Part shown: one piece after another, positions 28,001-36,996 of the stretch
Position numbering within the stretch: position 1 is the stretch's first letter
Layout of the letters: each line of letters opens with the position of its first letter
Source: Erwinia billingiae Eb661
Lineage (GTDB): Bacteria; Pseudomonadota; Gammaproteobacteria; Enterobacterales; Enterobacteriaceae
DNA: 64,000 nt
Direction of reading: 5' to 3'
Assembly: GCF_000196615.1 (NCBI RefSeq)
Contig: NC_014306.1
Location: forward strand, 682,001-746,000
The notes under the pieces: model-generated
Told to the model about the DNA's origin: nothing
Databases searched by the model: none
Seen by the model: the letters and a program-made list of their open reading frames with translations, nothing else
Translations under genes and position numbers: made by a program

Positions 28001-29696
28001 CGCTGAGGTAATTACGCTGACCAGCGATGCGGTCGGCAACCTCACCCGCGAGGAAAGCAGCGCTGGGGCGATCGCCCATCAGTACGATGTGCTGGGTAAT
28101 CTTATCGGCAGCACGCTGCCGGACGGCCGCGAACTAAACTGCTTGCGCTACGGGACCGGGCATCTGCTGCAGATGAACCTGAAACTGGGCGGTAAACAGG
28201 TTGAGATTGCCGGCTATCAGCGTGATAAGTTGCATCGGGAAGTGGGACGGACTCAGGGGCCGCTGAATCAGCAAACCCGTTACGATCCGGTGGGCCGTAT
28301 TGTGATGCGGCGCAGTGGCTTTGAAGATCGTTCGGGCGCTGTTTTTGAGCGTCGTTATAACTGGGATCGTCTGGATCAAGTCTTGCAGCAACGGGTTCTG
28401 GACAGCGCCACGGGTCAGAACGAGTGGGCACAGTATCAGCAACGTTTTGGCTACGATGCGACGGGGCAGATTACCGGCGCCGTTCAGCCCCATAACACAG
28501 AACATTTCAGTTGGGACGCAGCTGGCAACCAAACGGATAAACCGGGTCAGGTGGTCTGGCACAATCTGTTGCAGAGGCTGAAAGGCGCGCGCTGGGCATA
28601 CGATGGTTTTGGGCGGATGACCTGGCGAAAAACCGGGCCAGATGCCGTAGAGCAACATTACCGCTATGACGATGAGCAGCGGATAGCGGAAGTCCGCTTC
28701 ACCGGGCATAAAGAGTTCAGCCGCGCAGAATACCGCTACGACGCGCTGGGCCGCCGCACGCATAAAATCCTGCATCGCCACCACAAACCGGAAGAGACGA
28801 TTTCCTTCCTGTGGAGCGGCCTGCGGATGGTGGGCGAGAGCAGCAGCTTAACGCCGGATCGCAACACGCAGTATCTGTACAGCGAAGGAAGCTGGGAGCC
28901 GCTGGCACGGGTCGACAGCATTGGCGAACAGGCGGATATTTTCTGGTACCACACCGAACTGAATGGTCTGCCAGAGCGGATGACCAATGAAGAGGGTGAC
29001 GTGGTATGGCGCGGCCGGTTCTCCACCTGGGGAATGACCGGACAGGAAAGCAGCAGCGGCTTCCAGTCAGTGCCGCAAAATCTGCGCTTCCAGGGGCAGT
29101 ACCTGGACAGGGAAACCGGGCTGCATTACAATTTATTCCGCTATTATGACCCAGTGGGCGGTAGGTTTACCCAGCCTGACCCGATAGGGTTGATGGGTGG
29201 GTTGAATACTTATGCCTATGTCGGGGACCCGCTTACGTGGGTTGATCCGCTGGGGCTCACGGGGTGCTCCACCAGGCTTGGTAGGAATATGATGGCTTCG
29301 ATGGGTTTAAAACGCTCAACGAAATGGAGTGGATATCAAGCACATCATGTAATTCCTAAAGAGTTTTCTGATCATATAGTATTGAAGAAAATTGGTTATG
29401 ATATTGACGATGCGACGAACGGAATATTTCTTAGACAAGTTGATGACGGTGTAAGTCCTATGGCACGACATCAAGGTAATCACCATGGTTATTCTAGTGC
29501 CATTGAAAATGCATTAAATAATTTAGATCCAAATCAGTCAGTTGATGTTCTTAAAAAACAAGTCTCAGCATTGCAAAATGTTGCAAAGCGAGGAATGATG
29601 GATGGCATGCCAATTAGAGCATCTGAGCTGGCGCGGGATGATAGTGTTCTAGGAAATCAGCGGGCGTTAGATATGTGGAACAAAATACTTAATTAA
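25098..29696 (+). CDS. rhs: PAAR-Rhs T6SS effector with AHH-type nuclease C-terminus
   Basis: This 1532-residue polymorphic toxin starts with a prePAAR motif AARLGDPLVH (residues 7-16, pattern AARxxDxxxH), then hydrophobic helices (about 24-65) and PAAR sequence (about 90-270, with KPAARAAGT and HPAARNGDRSTCEAK). Rhs/YD repeats fill about 330-1340. The core closes with RYYDPVGGRFTQPDPIGL and VDPLGL (DPLGL at 1383-1387), the usual self-cleavage point. The 145-residue tail carries an AHH nuclease motif (YQAHHVIP, His 1416-1417) and HQGNHH (1458-1463), suggesting an HNH/endonuclease VII-like DNase. The tail DNA is markedly AT-rich compared with the core, indicating exchange of the toxin tip. Confidence 0.93.
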   Translation: MSDELIAARLGDPLVHSSVIADFVSGVVEGAIYGGILFGAALISSTGVGLAVGVGLTVAAMASGYPEKLGNKAGEAVDGLLDMLGMRGPPDAFITSGSDNVRIMGKPAARAAGTVNHEWLNSPQAGSEEQPGALDIAMAVAAGIASAVSHPGATASALWDKVSSTSGDSVKHWFGSLWDDLVQPTVASASPYATPASKDTVACTKGHLAESVNFIAEGSKKVLINGHPAARNGDRSTCEAKIQVSENPRVRIGGDSVVVRDIRSGKNFLAYFLGGIVGGGIGKEGAQLLKQLFTRIAARRALRQITCIIASQAGGQVAGAVAIAAVQGSHPVNYATGAKILAGEEDLDFVLEDRLPLYWQRIYNSRNLSRGMLGTGWMLPFETRLIRFRHEDGSYPFMWRDISGQELGLGEISPGDVIHFDEEGFTLYCTLQGVIIMQTAQGEFHLYEPDPTREGEWRIGRIYDRHENCQHFQWNDAGQLVAIAGDNLALEVRLSYEPVQGRLIALHQVVGEEHRPLVRYSYNPEGQLTTVQDADGVVTRRFSWDRASDLMASHSYATGLTVEYQWKPSIDPRYWRVYEYQVLDENRATLEHWVIDADEQDRSASVTCFSGGTTLHRWDELCRITEYTDSYGAHWRWRWAGELLMATEAPGGRVWEYGYDERANLTMVRDPADRTTITTWHPSYAFPLKEVLPDGAVWEYQYNVAGDVVAVIDPLGGITRFTWNAQGDLVTRTDALENTHRFWWNDRGQIQRDEDCSGHQSHNQYDGAGRLIASCDAEGNTTCYQWSNAGRLQCLTRPDGRDTEYKYDAAGMLTGENIDGFSERRVKRNVRGQIVTEINQAGHQTRYQYNRFGHLTALINPNNDRWQFEYDNGQRLLAQIDYAGRRKSYRYDELGQVTEVTQSPLNAADEQLSPHSTWFEYDVVNRLTAKLTRQNRTEYHYGPDRVDIKKMSLESWQRARTGGFEVTDAEVITLTSDAVGNLTREESSAGAIAHQYDVLGNLIGSTLPDGRELNCLRYGTGHLLQMNLKLGGKQVEIAGYQRDKLHREVGRTQGPLNQQTRYDPVGRIVMRRSGFEDRSGAVFERRYNWDRLDQVLQQRVLDSATGQNEWAQYQQRFGYDATGQITGAVQPHNTEHFSWDAAGNQTDKPGQVVWHNLLQRLKGARWAYDGFGRMTWRKTGPDAVEQHYRYDDEQRIAEVRFTGHKEFSRAEYRYDALGRRTHKILHRHHKPEETISFLWSGLRMVGESSSLTPDRNTQYLYSEGSWEPLARVDSIGEQADIFWYHTELNGLPERMTNEEGDVVWRGRFSTWGMTGQESSSGFQSVPQNLRFQGQYLDRETGLHYNLFRYYDPVGGRFTQPDPIGLMGGLNTYAYVGDPLTWVDPLGLTGCSTRLGRNMMASMGLKRSTKWSGYQAHHVIPKEFSDHIVLKKIGYDIDDATNGIFLRQVDDGVSPMARHQGNHHGYSSAIENALNNLDPNQSVDVLKKQVSALQNVAKRGMMDGMPIRASELARDDSVLGNQRALDMWNKILN

Positions 29697-29705
29697 GAGG
29701 TTTCT

Positions 29706-30242
29706 ATGGTTTCTAAGGAAGATGGGTTTATTATTGAGCCGATGTTGTTTTTGCAATCAGATCGGATTTTTTTAGATAGTGGTACTTTTGAAATAAAATT
29801 TTCTTTTGAGGTAATTAATGATCTTGAGTTGGCAGAAAAGTTGTCAATTGATCAAGTGCTACCTAAAGGGTATTTGGTTTGGCAAGATGCTATTGATAAT
29901 TCGATCTCAAAATTTAGGTTAAGTGAAAAATATTCTGATGCGGAAAACTTTATCGCTGAAAGTGAAGAAAGCTTCTCAATTTATCAGAAACAGAAATCTT
30001 TAGAGTATAGAAAATCTAAAATTAAAAAGAATAATACCAGATATGATGATTTTTTCATGTCAGTAATTGGTGAGTCTTATTACCACATGAGAATGCTTTC
30101 AATAAGAAGATTTATAATAGGTTATGATGAAAGCGATTTGTTAGAAAAAATGTATGTTATTTATACATGCGGGCTATATCCTTGTGGGTTAAAAAAAGAT
30201 GGTGCAATTATAGCTTTTAATCCAGAGTCATTAAAAGTGTAA
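29706..30242 (+). CDS. Putative immunity protein for the Rhs nuclease tip
   Basis: The 178-residue cytoplasmic protein begins 9 bp after the rhs stop with AGAGG upstream of the ATG. It is AT-rich like the toxin tip, acidic at first and Lys-rich in the middle (YRKSKIKKNN), with no signal peptide or membrane segment, as expected for an inhibitor of an intracellular nuclease. I do not recognise its family. The immunity role follows from the standard rhs-tip/immunity order. Confidence 0.72.
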   Translation: MVSKEDGFIIEPMLFLQSDRIFLDSGTFEIKFSFEVINDLELAEKLSIDQVLPKGYLVWQDAIDNSISKFRLSEKYSDAENFIAESEESFSIYQKQKSLEYRKSKIKKNNTRYDDFFMSVIGESYYHMRMLSIRRFIIGYDESDLLEKMYVIYTCGLYPCGLKKDGAIIAFNPESLKV

Positions 30243-30243
30243 A

Positions 30244-30321
30244 TGGGGGTTCGAAAAATATCTTAAGTCAGATTTTGACGCAGAATTATATTTTCTTGAT
30301 TATAAGGGCGGAGATAATTAA
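30244..30321 (+). pseudogene. Remnant of a C-terminal coding fragment, perhaps an old immunity gene
   Basis: Starting 2 bp after the immunity stop, in another frame, a 25-codon stretch reads WGFEKYLKSDFDAELYFLDY... to a stop. Its composition looks like real protein and there is no start codon. It could be the tail of a lost immunity gene left by module exchange. This is a weak call based only on how the translation reads. Confidence 0.3.
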
Positions 30322-30512
30322 GGATTTTCCTTAAAGATAAATGCTTTTATATATTCCGAAATGTAGCCTATGACTATTTTACATTTGAAAAAAATTTTAG
30401 TTCCACCCTTTCAATCTGAGCCATAAATGCCAGCGCCTGATGCAGTCTTTGCTCAATCCCATGCTTCTGTTATTCAAGCCGTGCCTGCTCCCACTTCAGC
30501 AACGTCACCAGG
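30322..30512. other. Non-coding spacer with degenerate sequence
   Basis: I see no intact gene. Roughly 30403-30510 read on the minus strand gives LVTLLKWEQARLE, a stop, then QKHGIEQRLHQALAFMAQIE, which looks like a decayed helical protein fragment of unknown origin. The spacer separates the immunity debris from the rhs core fragment. Confidence 0.35.
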
Positions 30513-30837
30513 ACGGATAAACCGGGTCACATAGTCTGGCACAATATGTTACAGAGGCTGAAAGGCGCACGGTGGGCATACGATGGTTTTGGGCGGATGA
30601 CCTGGCGGAAAACCGGGCCAGATGCCGTAGAGCAGCATTACCGTTATGACGATGAGAGCGGATAGCGGAAGTCAGCTTTAGCGGGCATAAAGAGTTCAGC
30701 CGCGCAGAATACCGCTACGATGCTTTAGGTCGCCGCACGCATAAAATCCTGCAACGCCACCTCAAGCCGGAGGAGACGATTTCCTTCCTGTGGAGCGGCC
30801 TGCGGATGGTGGGCGAAAGCAGCAGCTTAACGCCGGA
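30513..30837 (+). pseudogene. Orphan rhs core fragment
   Basis: This stretch closely repeats 28533-28857 of the intact rhs gene (codons about 1146-1254), starting at ACGGATAAACCGGGTCA and ending at TTAACGCCGGA. A 1-bp deletion near 30656 (GATGAGAGCGG against GATGAGCAGCGG in the gene) breaks the frame, and both ends stop abruptly. There is no start, toxin tip or PAAR part. It is the footprint of a displaced or recombined rhs module. Confidence 0.88.
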
Positions 30838-30966
30838 GCCCATTCTTCCGGCTTTATTTTTCTCCGCTAATCTTAGCCAAATGCACCAGCGTCTGACGTT
30901 TTCTCTACGGGGGCTTCGGGGATCATAACAGTGCATCTGCCTGCTATGCCTTCACCGAAGTCCATC

Positions 30967-30995
30967 CAAAAAAAAAGGCACCCCGCAGGATGCCC
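30967..30995 (-). terminator. Terminator of yghU
   Basis: On the minus strand a GGCATCC/GGGTGCC hairpin runs directly into a run of nine or more T residues (the A-run at 30968-30976 on the plus strand). It lies about 20 bp after the yghU stop. Confidence 0.88.
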
Positions 30996-31014
30996 TTAGT
31001 CTTATTAAGCGGCG

Positions 31015-31881
31015 TTATTTCGCCAGCTTATCCTCGGTGCGCAGATCGAAATCCGATGCATCGTGGCGTTCATGCAACTGCTCAGAAGGCTCACCGAAGG
31101 TACGGTTGACGATGCGGCCGCGCTGCACTGCCGGGCGCTGTGCGATTTCATCTGCCCAACGCACCAGGTTTTTGTAGGATTTGGCGTCGAGGAACTCCGC
31201 TGCGTTATAGACGGTTCCTCTAACCAGCGCGCCATACCACGGCCAGATAGCGATATCGGCGATGGTGTAGTCTTCACCGGCAATATAGCGATGGTTTGCC
31301 AGCTGACGATCTAACACGTCGAGCTGACGCTTGGCTTCCATGGTGAAGCGATCGATCGCGTATTCGATTTTGACTGGCGCGTAGTTATAGAAGTGACCGA
31401 AACCGCCGCCGAGGTAAGGTGCAGAACCCTGTAACCAGAACAGCCAGTTCAGCGTTTCGGTGCGGGCGGCCGGATCTTTCGGCAGGAAGTGACCAAACTT
31501 CTCGGCCAGATACAGCAAGATCGCGCCGGACTCAAACACGCGGGTGGCTGGCTTGGTGGAGCAGTCCAGCAACGCAGGAATTTTTGAGTTAGGGTTTACG
31601 TCGACAAAGCCTGACGAGAATTGATCGCTTTCGCCAATGCGGATCAGGTGGGCATCGTATTCCGCATCGTTAACGTTCAGCGCCAGCAGCTCTTCCAGCA
31701 TGATGGTCACTTTCTGGCCATTCGGCGTACCCATTGAGTACAGCTGCAGTGGGTGCTTGCCTACCGGCAGTTCGGCTTCGTGACGTGCGCCAGCGGTCGG
31801 GCGGTTGATGCTGCCCCAGGTGCCGCCGGCTTCTTTGTTTTCTGACCAGACTTTGGCTGGCTGATAATCCTTGGTGCTCAT
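31015..31881 (-). CDS. yghU: YghU-type glutathione S-transferase / disulfide-bond oxidoreductase
   Basis: This 288-residue GST-superfamily enzyme matches YghU, which binds two glutathiones and has disulfide-bond reductase activity. Seen are KVWSENKEAGGTWGSINRPT near the N-terminus, the thioredoxin-like part (LYSMGTPNGQKVTIMLEEL, NSKIPALLD, FESGAILLYLAEKFG) and the helical domain (DRQLANHRYIAGEDYTIADI). I start it at ATG 31881 with AAAGGGG upstream; the frame extends further upstream without family-like sequence. It is a single gene with its own terminator. Confidence 0.92.
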   Translation of the reverse strand: MSTKDYQPAKVWSENKEAGGTWGSINRPTAGARHEAELPVGKHPLQLYSMGTPNGQKVTIMLEELLALNVNDAEYDAHLIRIGESDQFSSGFVDVNPNSKIPALLDCSTKPATRVFESGAILLYLAEKFGHFLPKDPAARTETLNWLFWLQGSAPYLGGGFGHFYNYAPVKIEYAIDRFTMEAKRQLDVLDRQLANHRYIAGEDYTIADIAIWPWYGALVRGTVYNAAEFLDAKSYKNLVRWADEIAQRPAVQRGRIVNRTFGEPSEQLHERHDASDFDLRTEDKLAK

Positions 31882-32084
31882 GTCCGAAAATCCCCTTTCT
31901 GATAAAAAATGGCGCATCCTGGAGCAAAGCCCACAGACGTCTCGCCGATGATGGTCTAAAAATAGCTGCTGTCTGCACAAAAAACCAAACGCGGTTGTTA
32001 CATCGGATGTCAGGTATAGCATCAGGATCTGGCCGGCGTTTATCTTTACGCAGCACTCTTCACACTCTTCAACGGGAATACAGA

Positions 32085-32732
32085 ATGGATGAGCATTATC
32101 TGGCAGATCTGAAAGAAGCCGGACTGACACTGACCGAAGATGGACGCGTGTGCTGCTACTGGCAGCCTTCAATGCCTGACTATCACGATAACGAGTGGGG
32201 CAGACCGGTGGTGGATGACCGCCGCCTGTTTGAAAAAGTCTGTCTCGAAGGTTTTCACTCGGGCATGTCGTGGCAGCTGATTTACAACAAGCGGGAAAAC
32301 TTCCGTCGCGCCTTTAAGGATTTTGATTTTCACGCCGTGGCGCAGTTCAACGACGAGGACGTTGCCCGTTTGCTGGAAGATAAAAGCATTGTCCGCAATC
32401 GAGCCAAAATTCTTTCCACCATCAACAATGCGCAGCGGGCCATCGAACTGATCGAAGAAGCCGGATCGCTGGCGGCGTGGTTCTGGCAGTTTGAGCCGCA
32501 GCCGGGCGAACGGCCTCATACCGTCGATCTGGAATACTGGCAGAATGCCAAAACTTCACCCGAATCGGTGCGCATGTCCAAAGCGTTGAAAAAACGGGGC
32601 TGGACGTGGGTGGGTCCGGTGACCACCTATTCGCTGATGCAGGCGTTAGGGCTGATTAACGATCATCTGGCGGGCTGCCAGTGCAGGGACAAATTCGAGC
32701 AGCAGCGTGAAGCACTCAACCGCCCGCTGTAA
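32085..32732 (+). CDS. tag: DNA-3-methyladenine glycosylase I family protein
   Basis: This 215-residue protein resembles Tag, which removes 3-methyladenine from DNA. Family blocks are YHDNEWGRPVVDDRRLFEKV, CLEGFHSGMSWQLI, KRENFRRAFKDFD and LSKALKKRGW-like MSKALKKRGWTWVGP...SLMQALGLINDHLAGC. The zinc site Cys/His...His/Cys appears to be kept (CCYW, YHD, NDHLAGC). It is longer at the N-terminus than E. coli Tag (MDEHYLADLKEAGLTLTEDG precedes the domain), so it may be a Tag paralogue group. The ATG at 32085 is preferred to upstream extensions. Confidence 0.85.
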   Translation: MDEHYLADLKEAGLTLTEDGRVCCYWQPSMPDYHDNEWGRPVVDDRRLFEKVCLEGFHSGMSWQLIYNKRENFRRAFKDFDFHAVAQFNDEDVARLLEDKSIVRNRAKILSTINNAQRAIELIEEAGSLAAWFWQFEPQPGERPHTVDLEYWQNAKTSPESVRMSKALKKRGWTWVGPVTTYSLMQALGLINDHLAGCQCRDKFEQQREALNRPL

Positions 32733-32986
32733 TCAGGTCAGCAAAAAGATTATCAAGAGGTCAGGCCAGTGTAGAACTCGGAACCCCGCCGCAAAATGGC
32801 TGAAAAAAACAGCAGCTGAAGCCATCTGGTTTCGCTGCGCTACGCATTTATGGGGATAACGCGGCGTTCTGCATTGTTTATAACCGCCGGATCGGCGAAA
32901 ATGCCGGCCATTGATGATTAATCGCCTGTGAAATTGCCCCCGCGCCGTCTGCGCAGCGGCAGCACAGCACCAAACAGAGTTTTTTC

Positions 32987-34576
32987 ATGTCTAATGCACC
33001 CTTTATGCAAGAGGTGGCTCGTCGCCGCACTTTTGCCATCATTTCTCACCCGGATGCCGGTAAAACCACCATCACTGAAAAAGTGTTGCTGTTCGGACAG
33101 GCTATTCAGACCGCCGGTACGGTAAAAGGCCGTGGCTCTAACCAGCACGCCAAATCGGACTGGATGGAGATGGAAAAGCAGCGTGGTATCTCGATCACCA
33201 CCTCCGTGATGCAGTTCCCGTACCGCGAATGCCTGATTAACCTGCTGGATACGCCGGGACACGAAGACTTCTCCGAAGATACTTACCGTACGCTGACGGC
33301 GGTCGACTGCTGTCTGATGGTGATCGATGCCGCAAAAGGCGTTGAGGATCGTACCCGCAAGCTGATGGAAGTGACCCGTCTGCGCGACACGCCGATCCTG
33401 ACCTTTATGAACAAACTGGACCGCGATATCCGCGATCCAATGGAAGTGCTGGATGAAGTGGAAAGCGAGCTGAAAATTGCCTGCGCGCCGATCACCTGGC
33501 CAATCGGTTGTGGCAAGTTGTTTAAGGGTGTGTACCACCTTTATAAAGACGAAACCTACCTCTACCAGAGCGGTAAAGGGCGCACCATTCAGGACGTGCG
33601 CATCGTCAAAGGGCTTAATAACCCGGATCTGGATGCCGCCATCGGTGAAGAGCTGGCCGTTCAGCTGCGTGAAGAGTTGGAGCTGGTACAGGGCGCTTCC
33701 CACGAGTTTGATAAAGAACAGTTCCTCGCCGGCAAGCTAAGCCCGGTATTCTTTGGTACTGCACTGGGTAACTTTGGTGTGGACCATATGCTGGATGGCC
33801 TGTGCGACTGGGCACCGTCGCCAATGCCGCGTCAGACCACGCTGCGCACCGTGACCGCGGCCGACGAAAAGTTCACCGGCTTCATCTTTAAGATCCAGGC
33901 GAATATGGATCCAAAACACCGTGACCGCGTGGCCTTTATGCGCGTGGTGTCCGGCAAATATGAAAAAGGCATGAAGCTGCGTCAGGTCCGTCTGGGCAAA
34001 GACGTGGTGATTGCCGATGCGCTGACCTTTATGGCCGGTGACCGTTCGCACGTTGAGGAAGCCTATCCGGGCGATATCATCGGGCTGCACAACCACGGCA
34101 CCATCCAGATCGGCGATACCTTCACTCAGGGTGAAAACATGAAGTTCACCGGGATTCCGAACTTCGCCCCTGAGCTGTTCCGTCGTATTCGTCTGCGCGA
34201 TCCGCTGAAGCAGAAGCAGTTGCTGAAAGGCCTGGTTCAGCTGTCGGAAGAGGGTGCCGTGCAGGTGTTCCGTCCGGTACACAATAACGATCTGATTGTT
34301 GGCGCCGTCGGTGTACTGCAGTTTGAAGTGGTTGTGGCGCGTCTGAAGAGCGAATACAACGTGGAAGCCATCTACGAAGCGATCAACGTTTCAACCGCGC
34401 GTTGGGTTGAATGCAGCGATGCCAAGAAGTTTGATGAGTTCCAGCGTAAAAACGAAGTGAACCTGGCGCTGGATGGCGGGGATAACCTGACCTACATCGC
34501 GCCGACCATGGTAAACCTGAACATTACTCAGGAACGTTATCCTGAAGTGGTGTTCCGCAAAACGCGCGAACACTAA
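32987..34576 (+). CDS. prfC: Peptide chain release factor 3
   Basis: RF3 is the GTPase that recycles RF1 and RF2 from the ribosome. All G motifs are visible: SHPDAGKTT (G1, about 20-28), GISITTSVM (G2), DTPGHEDF (G3) and NKLD (G4). The length of 529 residues equals that of E. coli RF3. A 254-bp non-coding spacer precedes it and a strong terminator follows. Confidence 0.97.
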   Translation: MSNAPFMQEVARRRTFAIISHPDAGKTTITEKVLLFGQAIQTAGTVKGRGSNQHAKSDWMEMEKQRGISITTSVMQFPYRECLINLLDTPGHEDFSEDTYRTLTAVDCCLMVIDAAKGVEDRTRKLMEVTRLRDTPILTFMNKLDRDIRDPMEVLDEVESELKIACAPITWPIGCGKLFKGVYHLYKDETYLYQSGKGRTIQDVRIVKGLNNPDLDAAIGEELAVQLREELELVQGASHEFDKEQFLAGKLSPVFFGTALGNFGVDHMLDGLCDWAPSPMPRQTTLRTVTAADEKFTGFIFKIQANMDPKHRDRVAFMRVVSGKYEKGMKLRQVRLGKDVVIADALTFMAGDRSHVEEAYPGDIIGLHNHGTIQIGDTFTQGENMKFTGIPNFAPELFRRIRLRDPLKQKQLLKGLVQLSEEGAVQVFRPVHNNDLIVGAVGVLQFEVVVARLKSEYNVEAIYEAINVSTARWVECSDAKKFDEFQRKNEVNLALDGGDNLTYIAPTMVNLNITQERYPEVVFRKTREH

Positions 34577-34603
34577 CAGATAATCAGGTCTGGTCTATAC
34601 TGG

Positions 34604-34635
34604 AAAAAGCGATGCAATATGCATCGTTTTTTTTT
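34604..34635 (+). terminator. Rho-independent terminator of prfC
   Basis: A CGATGC stem (34610-34615 and 34621-34626) with loop AATAT is followed by ten T residues. Confidence 0.92.
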
Positions 34636-34756
34636 CGCCTTCCTCTCCACACCGCTTTCCGCCCCCCGTTTTTTACAGACTGCTCTTAAAAAACCTGCTT
34701 TTTGTGCATTTATCCATCATATCAACCACAAGCGGCGGTGAAATCCTGACGAGCGT

Positions 34757-34763
34757 CTATATT
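34757..34763 (+). promoter_or_regulatory. Probable osmY promoter -10 (sigma-S type)
   Basis: CTATATT followed by TAATC resembles the C-preceded -10 of RpoS-dependent promoters, including E. coli osmY as I recall it. It lies about 120 bp before osmY within the 308-bp spacer after prfC. No strong -35 is seen, as is common for sigma-S. The rest of this spacer shows no other clear feature beyond the prfC terminator. Confidence 0.5.
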
Positions 34764-34884
34764 TAATCTCAACGGACGCAAAATATGCGGCGGTAAGCTG
34801 CAACGTCTCTCCTACTGCAGTCACGCCGTTTGTGACTGAAACCTCACAGTTGTGAGTGCAAAACACATGAAGAAGGAATAATCG

Positions 34885-35499
34885 ATGAACACGACTAAGA
34901 TTACTAAAACTCTGATGGCTGTACTGGTAGGTTCTGCGCTGGTAAGTGGTTCTGCAATGGCAGAAGACACCATGATGAACAAAACGCAGAATGCTGCTGA
35001 CAACGCGGGTTCCAAAATCGATAGTTCAATGAAATCAGTCGGTGGGTACATGGATGACAGCGGCGTGACTGCCAAGGTGAAAGCCGCTCTGGTAGACAAC
35101 GACGCAATCAAAAGCACAGACATCTCTGTTAAGACCCATTCAGGCGTCGTGACGCTGAGTGGTTTTGTACCGTCGCAGGATCAGGCCGAACTGGCTGTTG
35201 CGGCGGCCAAAAAAGTCGAAGGCGTTAAATCTGTTAGCGACAAACTACACGTAAAAGACAGCACTAAAGCCAGCGTCAGCGGTTATGCCGGTGATACGGC
35301 AACGACCAGCGAAATTAAAGCTAAACTGTTAGCTGACGACATCGTGCCATCACGTAACGTGAAAGTTGAAACCACCAACGGTGTTGTCCAGCTTTCCGGT
35401 ACGGTGAAAAGCCAGGCGCAGTCTGAACGTGCCGAAAGCATCGCTAAAGCGATTGATGGTGTGAAAAGCGTTAAAAACGATCTGACTGTGAAGTCATAA
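34885..35499 (+). CDS. osmY: Osmotically inducible periplasmic protein OsmY
   Basis: This 204-residue protein has a signal peptide (cleavage after SAMA, residue about 27) and two BON domains (about 58-125 and 138-204: [40 protein letters not shown], each ending in a GVKSV block). OsmY is a general-stress periplasmic chaperone-like protein. AAGGA lies upstream of the ATG. Confidence 0.95.
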   Translation: MNTTKITKTLMAVLVGSALVSGSAMAEDTMMNKTQNAADNAGSKIDSSMKSVGGYMDDSGVTAKVKAALVDNDAIKSTDISVKTHSGVVTLSGFVPSQDQAELAVAAAKKVEGVKSVSDKLHVKDSTKASVSGYAGDTATTSEIKAKLLADDIVPSRNVKVETTNGVVQLSGTVKSQAQSERAESIAKAIDGVKSVKNDLTVKS

Positions 35500-35634
35500 A
35501 GCAGTCGCGGACCGGCTGATAACAGGACGGTCCGCAACTGAAATGTTTGAAGAAAATAATCCACTTTCGCCGGTTTCGGCAGAGTAAATAAATCAGGCAG
35601 TTTGATTTTCTACATATAGGGTAAGGAGAGGCTT

Positions 35635-35796
35635 ATGTTTCGTTGGGGCATTATTTTTCTGATTATTGCGCTTATCGCAGCAGCGTTAGGTTTTGGTGGT
35701 CTGGCTGGTACAGCCGCTTGGGCAGCTAAAATCGTCTTCGTTGTCGGTATCATTATCTTCCTGATCAGCCTGTTCACCGGCCGCAAGAAGTTATAG
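35635..35796 (+). CDS. ytjA: Small DUF1328 membrane protein YtjA
   Basis: This 53-residue protein reads [20 protein letters not shown], then [20 protein letters not shown] and [13 protein letters not shown]. It has two membrane helices with the DUF1328 pattern. AAGGAGAGG lies just upstream of the ATG. In E. coli ytjA also follows osmY, so the order is conserved. Confidence 0.93.
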   Translation: MFRWGIIFLIIALIAAALGFGGLAGTAAWAAKIVFVVGIIIFLISLFTGRKKL

Positions 35797-35819
35797 ATCC
35801 AATAACAGATGTTTCAATG

Positions 35820-35842
35820 AAGGCCAGTCACTGACTGGCCTT
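35820..35842. terminator. Terminator after ytjA
   Basis: GGCCAGTC and GACTGGCC pair over an ACT loop, flanked by A residues on the left and TTT on the right. Confidence 0.75.
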
Positions 35843-35943
35843 TAGCATTTCTGGCTTTACACATTCTGCCGCAAAAAACGGCAAACAGTTACCGTCCATC
35901 CAGGGTATCCTCCGGTCTTCAACTCCCTCAGAGGATCTCACCA

Positions 35944-36996
35944 TTGGGCAAGCGCATCCCTATAACCCTCGGCAATATTGAGCCGCTGGCGTTAACCCCT
36001 TTTCGTCCGGGCAAACTGGCCCTGGTCTGCGAAGGCGGCGGGCAGCGCGGGATCTTTACTGCCGGCGTGCTGGATGAATTCCAGCGGGCAAAATTCAACC
36101 CCTTTGATTTGATGCTGGGCACCTCTGCCGGGGCGCAGAATCTCTCTGCCTATGTCTGCGGCCAGCCGGGCTATGCCCGCAGAGTGATCACCCGTTACAC
36201 CACCAGTAAACTGTTTTTCGATCCGTTGCGCTTTGTGCGCGGCGGGCACCTGATCGATCTCGACTGGCTGGTGGATGTCACCTCTCAGGAATTCCCGCTG
36301 GCGATAGAAGCCGGTGAGAAGATGTTCTCCGCAGGCCGCGAATTCTATATGTGCGCCTGCCGCAGCGACGATTATTCGCCGGGCTATTTTGCCCCGACCG
36401 CCGCCAACTGGATGAACATCATTAAGGCTTCCAGCGCCATTCCGGGTCTGTATCGTCCCGGCGTGGATATGGACGGCATCAGCTATCTCGATGGTGGGAT
36501 CAGCGATGCCATTCCGGTGCGTGAAGCGGCGCGTCGCGGGGCCGATACCATCGTGGTGATCCGCACCGTTCCTTCGCAGATGACCTATACGCCACAGTGG
36601 CTGAAGCGCATTGAGCGCTGGCTGAGCGACAGTGCGCTGCAGCCGTTGGTCAATATCATGCATCTGCATGAAGACAGCTACCGCGAGACGCAGGACTTTA
36701 TTGACAATCCGCCGGGTAATCTGCGGATTATTGAGATCTTCCCGCCGCATGCGCTCGCCAGCATGGCGCTGGGCAGTCGCGTGGCCTCGCTGAATCAGGA
36801 TTATCATCTGGGACGCCGTTGCGGCCGCTATTTCCTCGCCACCGTGGGGCAATGGTTGCAGGAGAATGAGACGCTGCTGAGTACCAAACCGGTGGTGCCA
36901 CCTGCGCCGGTGGCCAACGAACCGGTGCGGGATGGCGTGATTCTCGATCCGCTGGCGGGCAACGATGCCGATTACGATAAGGGCTCGCTGGCATGA
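35944..36996 (+). CDS. yjjU: Patatin-like phospholipase family protein YjjU
   Basis: This 350-residue patatin-like protein has the oxyanion motif EGGGQRG (about 30-36), the nucleophile elbow GTSAG (Ser about 61) and the catalytic Asp in YLDGGISDA (about 181). It would be a cytoplasmic serine hydrolase acting on lipids. The start is TTG at 35944 with AGAGGA about 8 bp upstream; no suitable ATG is near. It overlaps yjjV by 4 bp. Confidence 0.92.
   Translation: MGKRIPITLGNIEPLALTPFRPGKLALVCEGGGQRGIFTAGVLDEFQRAKFNPFDLMLGTSAGAQNLSAYVCGQPGYARRVITRYTTSKLFFDPLRFVRGGHLIDLDWLVDVTSQEFPLAIEAGEKMFSAGREFYMCACRSDDYSPGYFAPTAANWMNIIKASSAIPGLYRPGVDMDGISYLDGGISDAIPVREAARRGADTIVVIRTVPSQMTYTPQWLKRIERWLSDSALQPLVNIMHLHEDSYRETQDFIDNPPGNLRIIEIFPPHALASMALGSRVASLNQDYHLGRRCGRYFLATVGQWLQENETLLSTKPVVPPAPVANEPVRDGVILDPLAGNDADYDKGSLA

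Noticed and set aside
30715-30936. Minus-strand open frame over the orphan rhs fragment
   Set aside because: It is antisense to the rhs-like sequence and has the same counterpart antisense to the intact rhs gene, so it is a shadow frame.
31882-32172. Longer upstream start for yghU
   Set aside because: The upstream extension has no resemblance to YghU and contains the divergent promoter space of the tag gene; the ATG at 31881 gives the family length.
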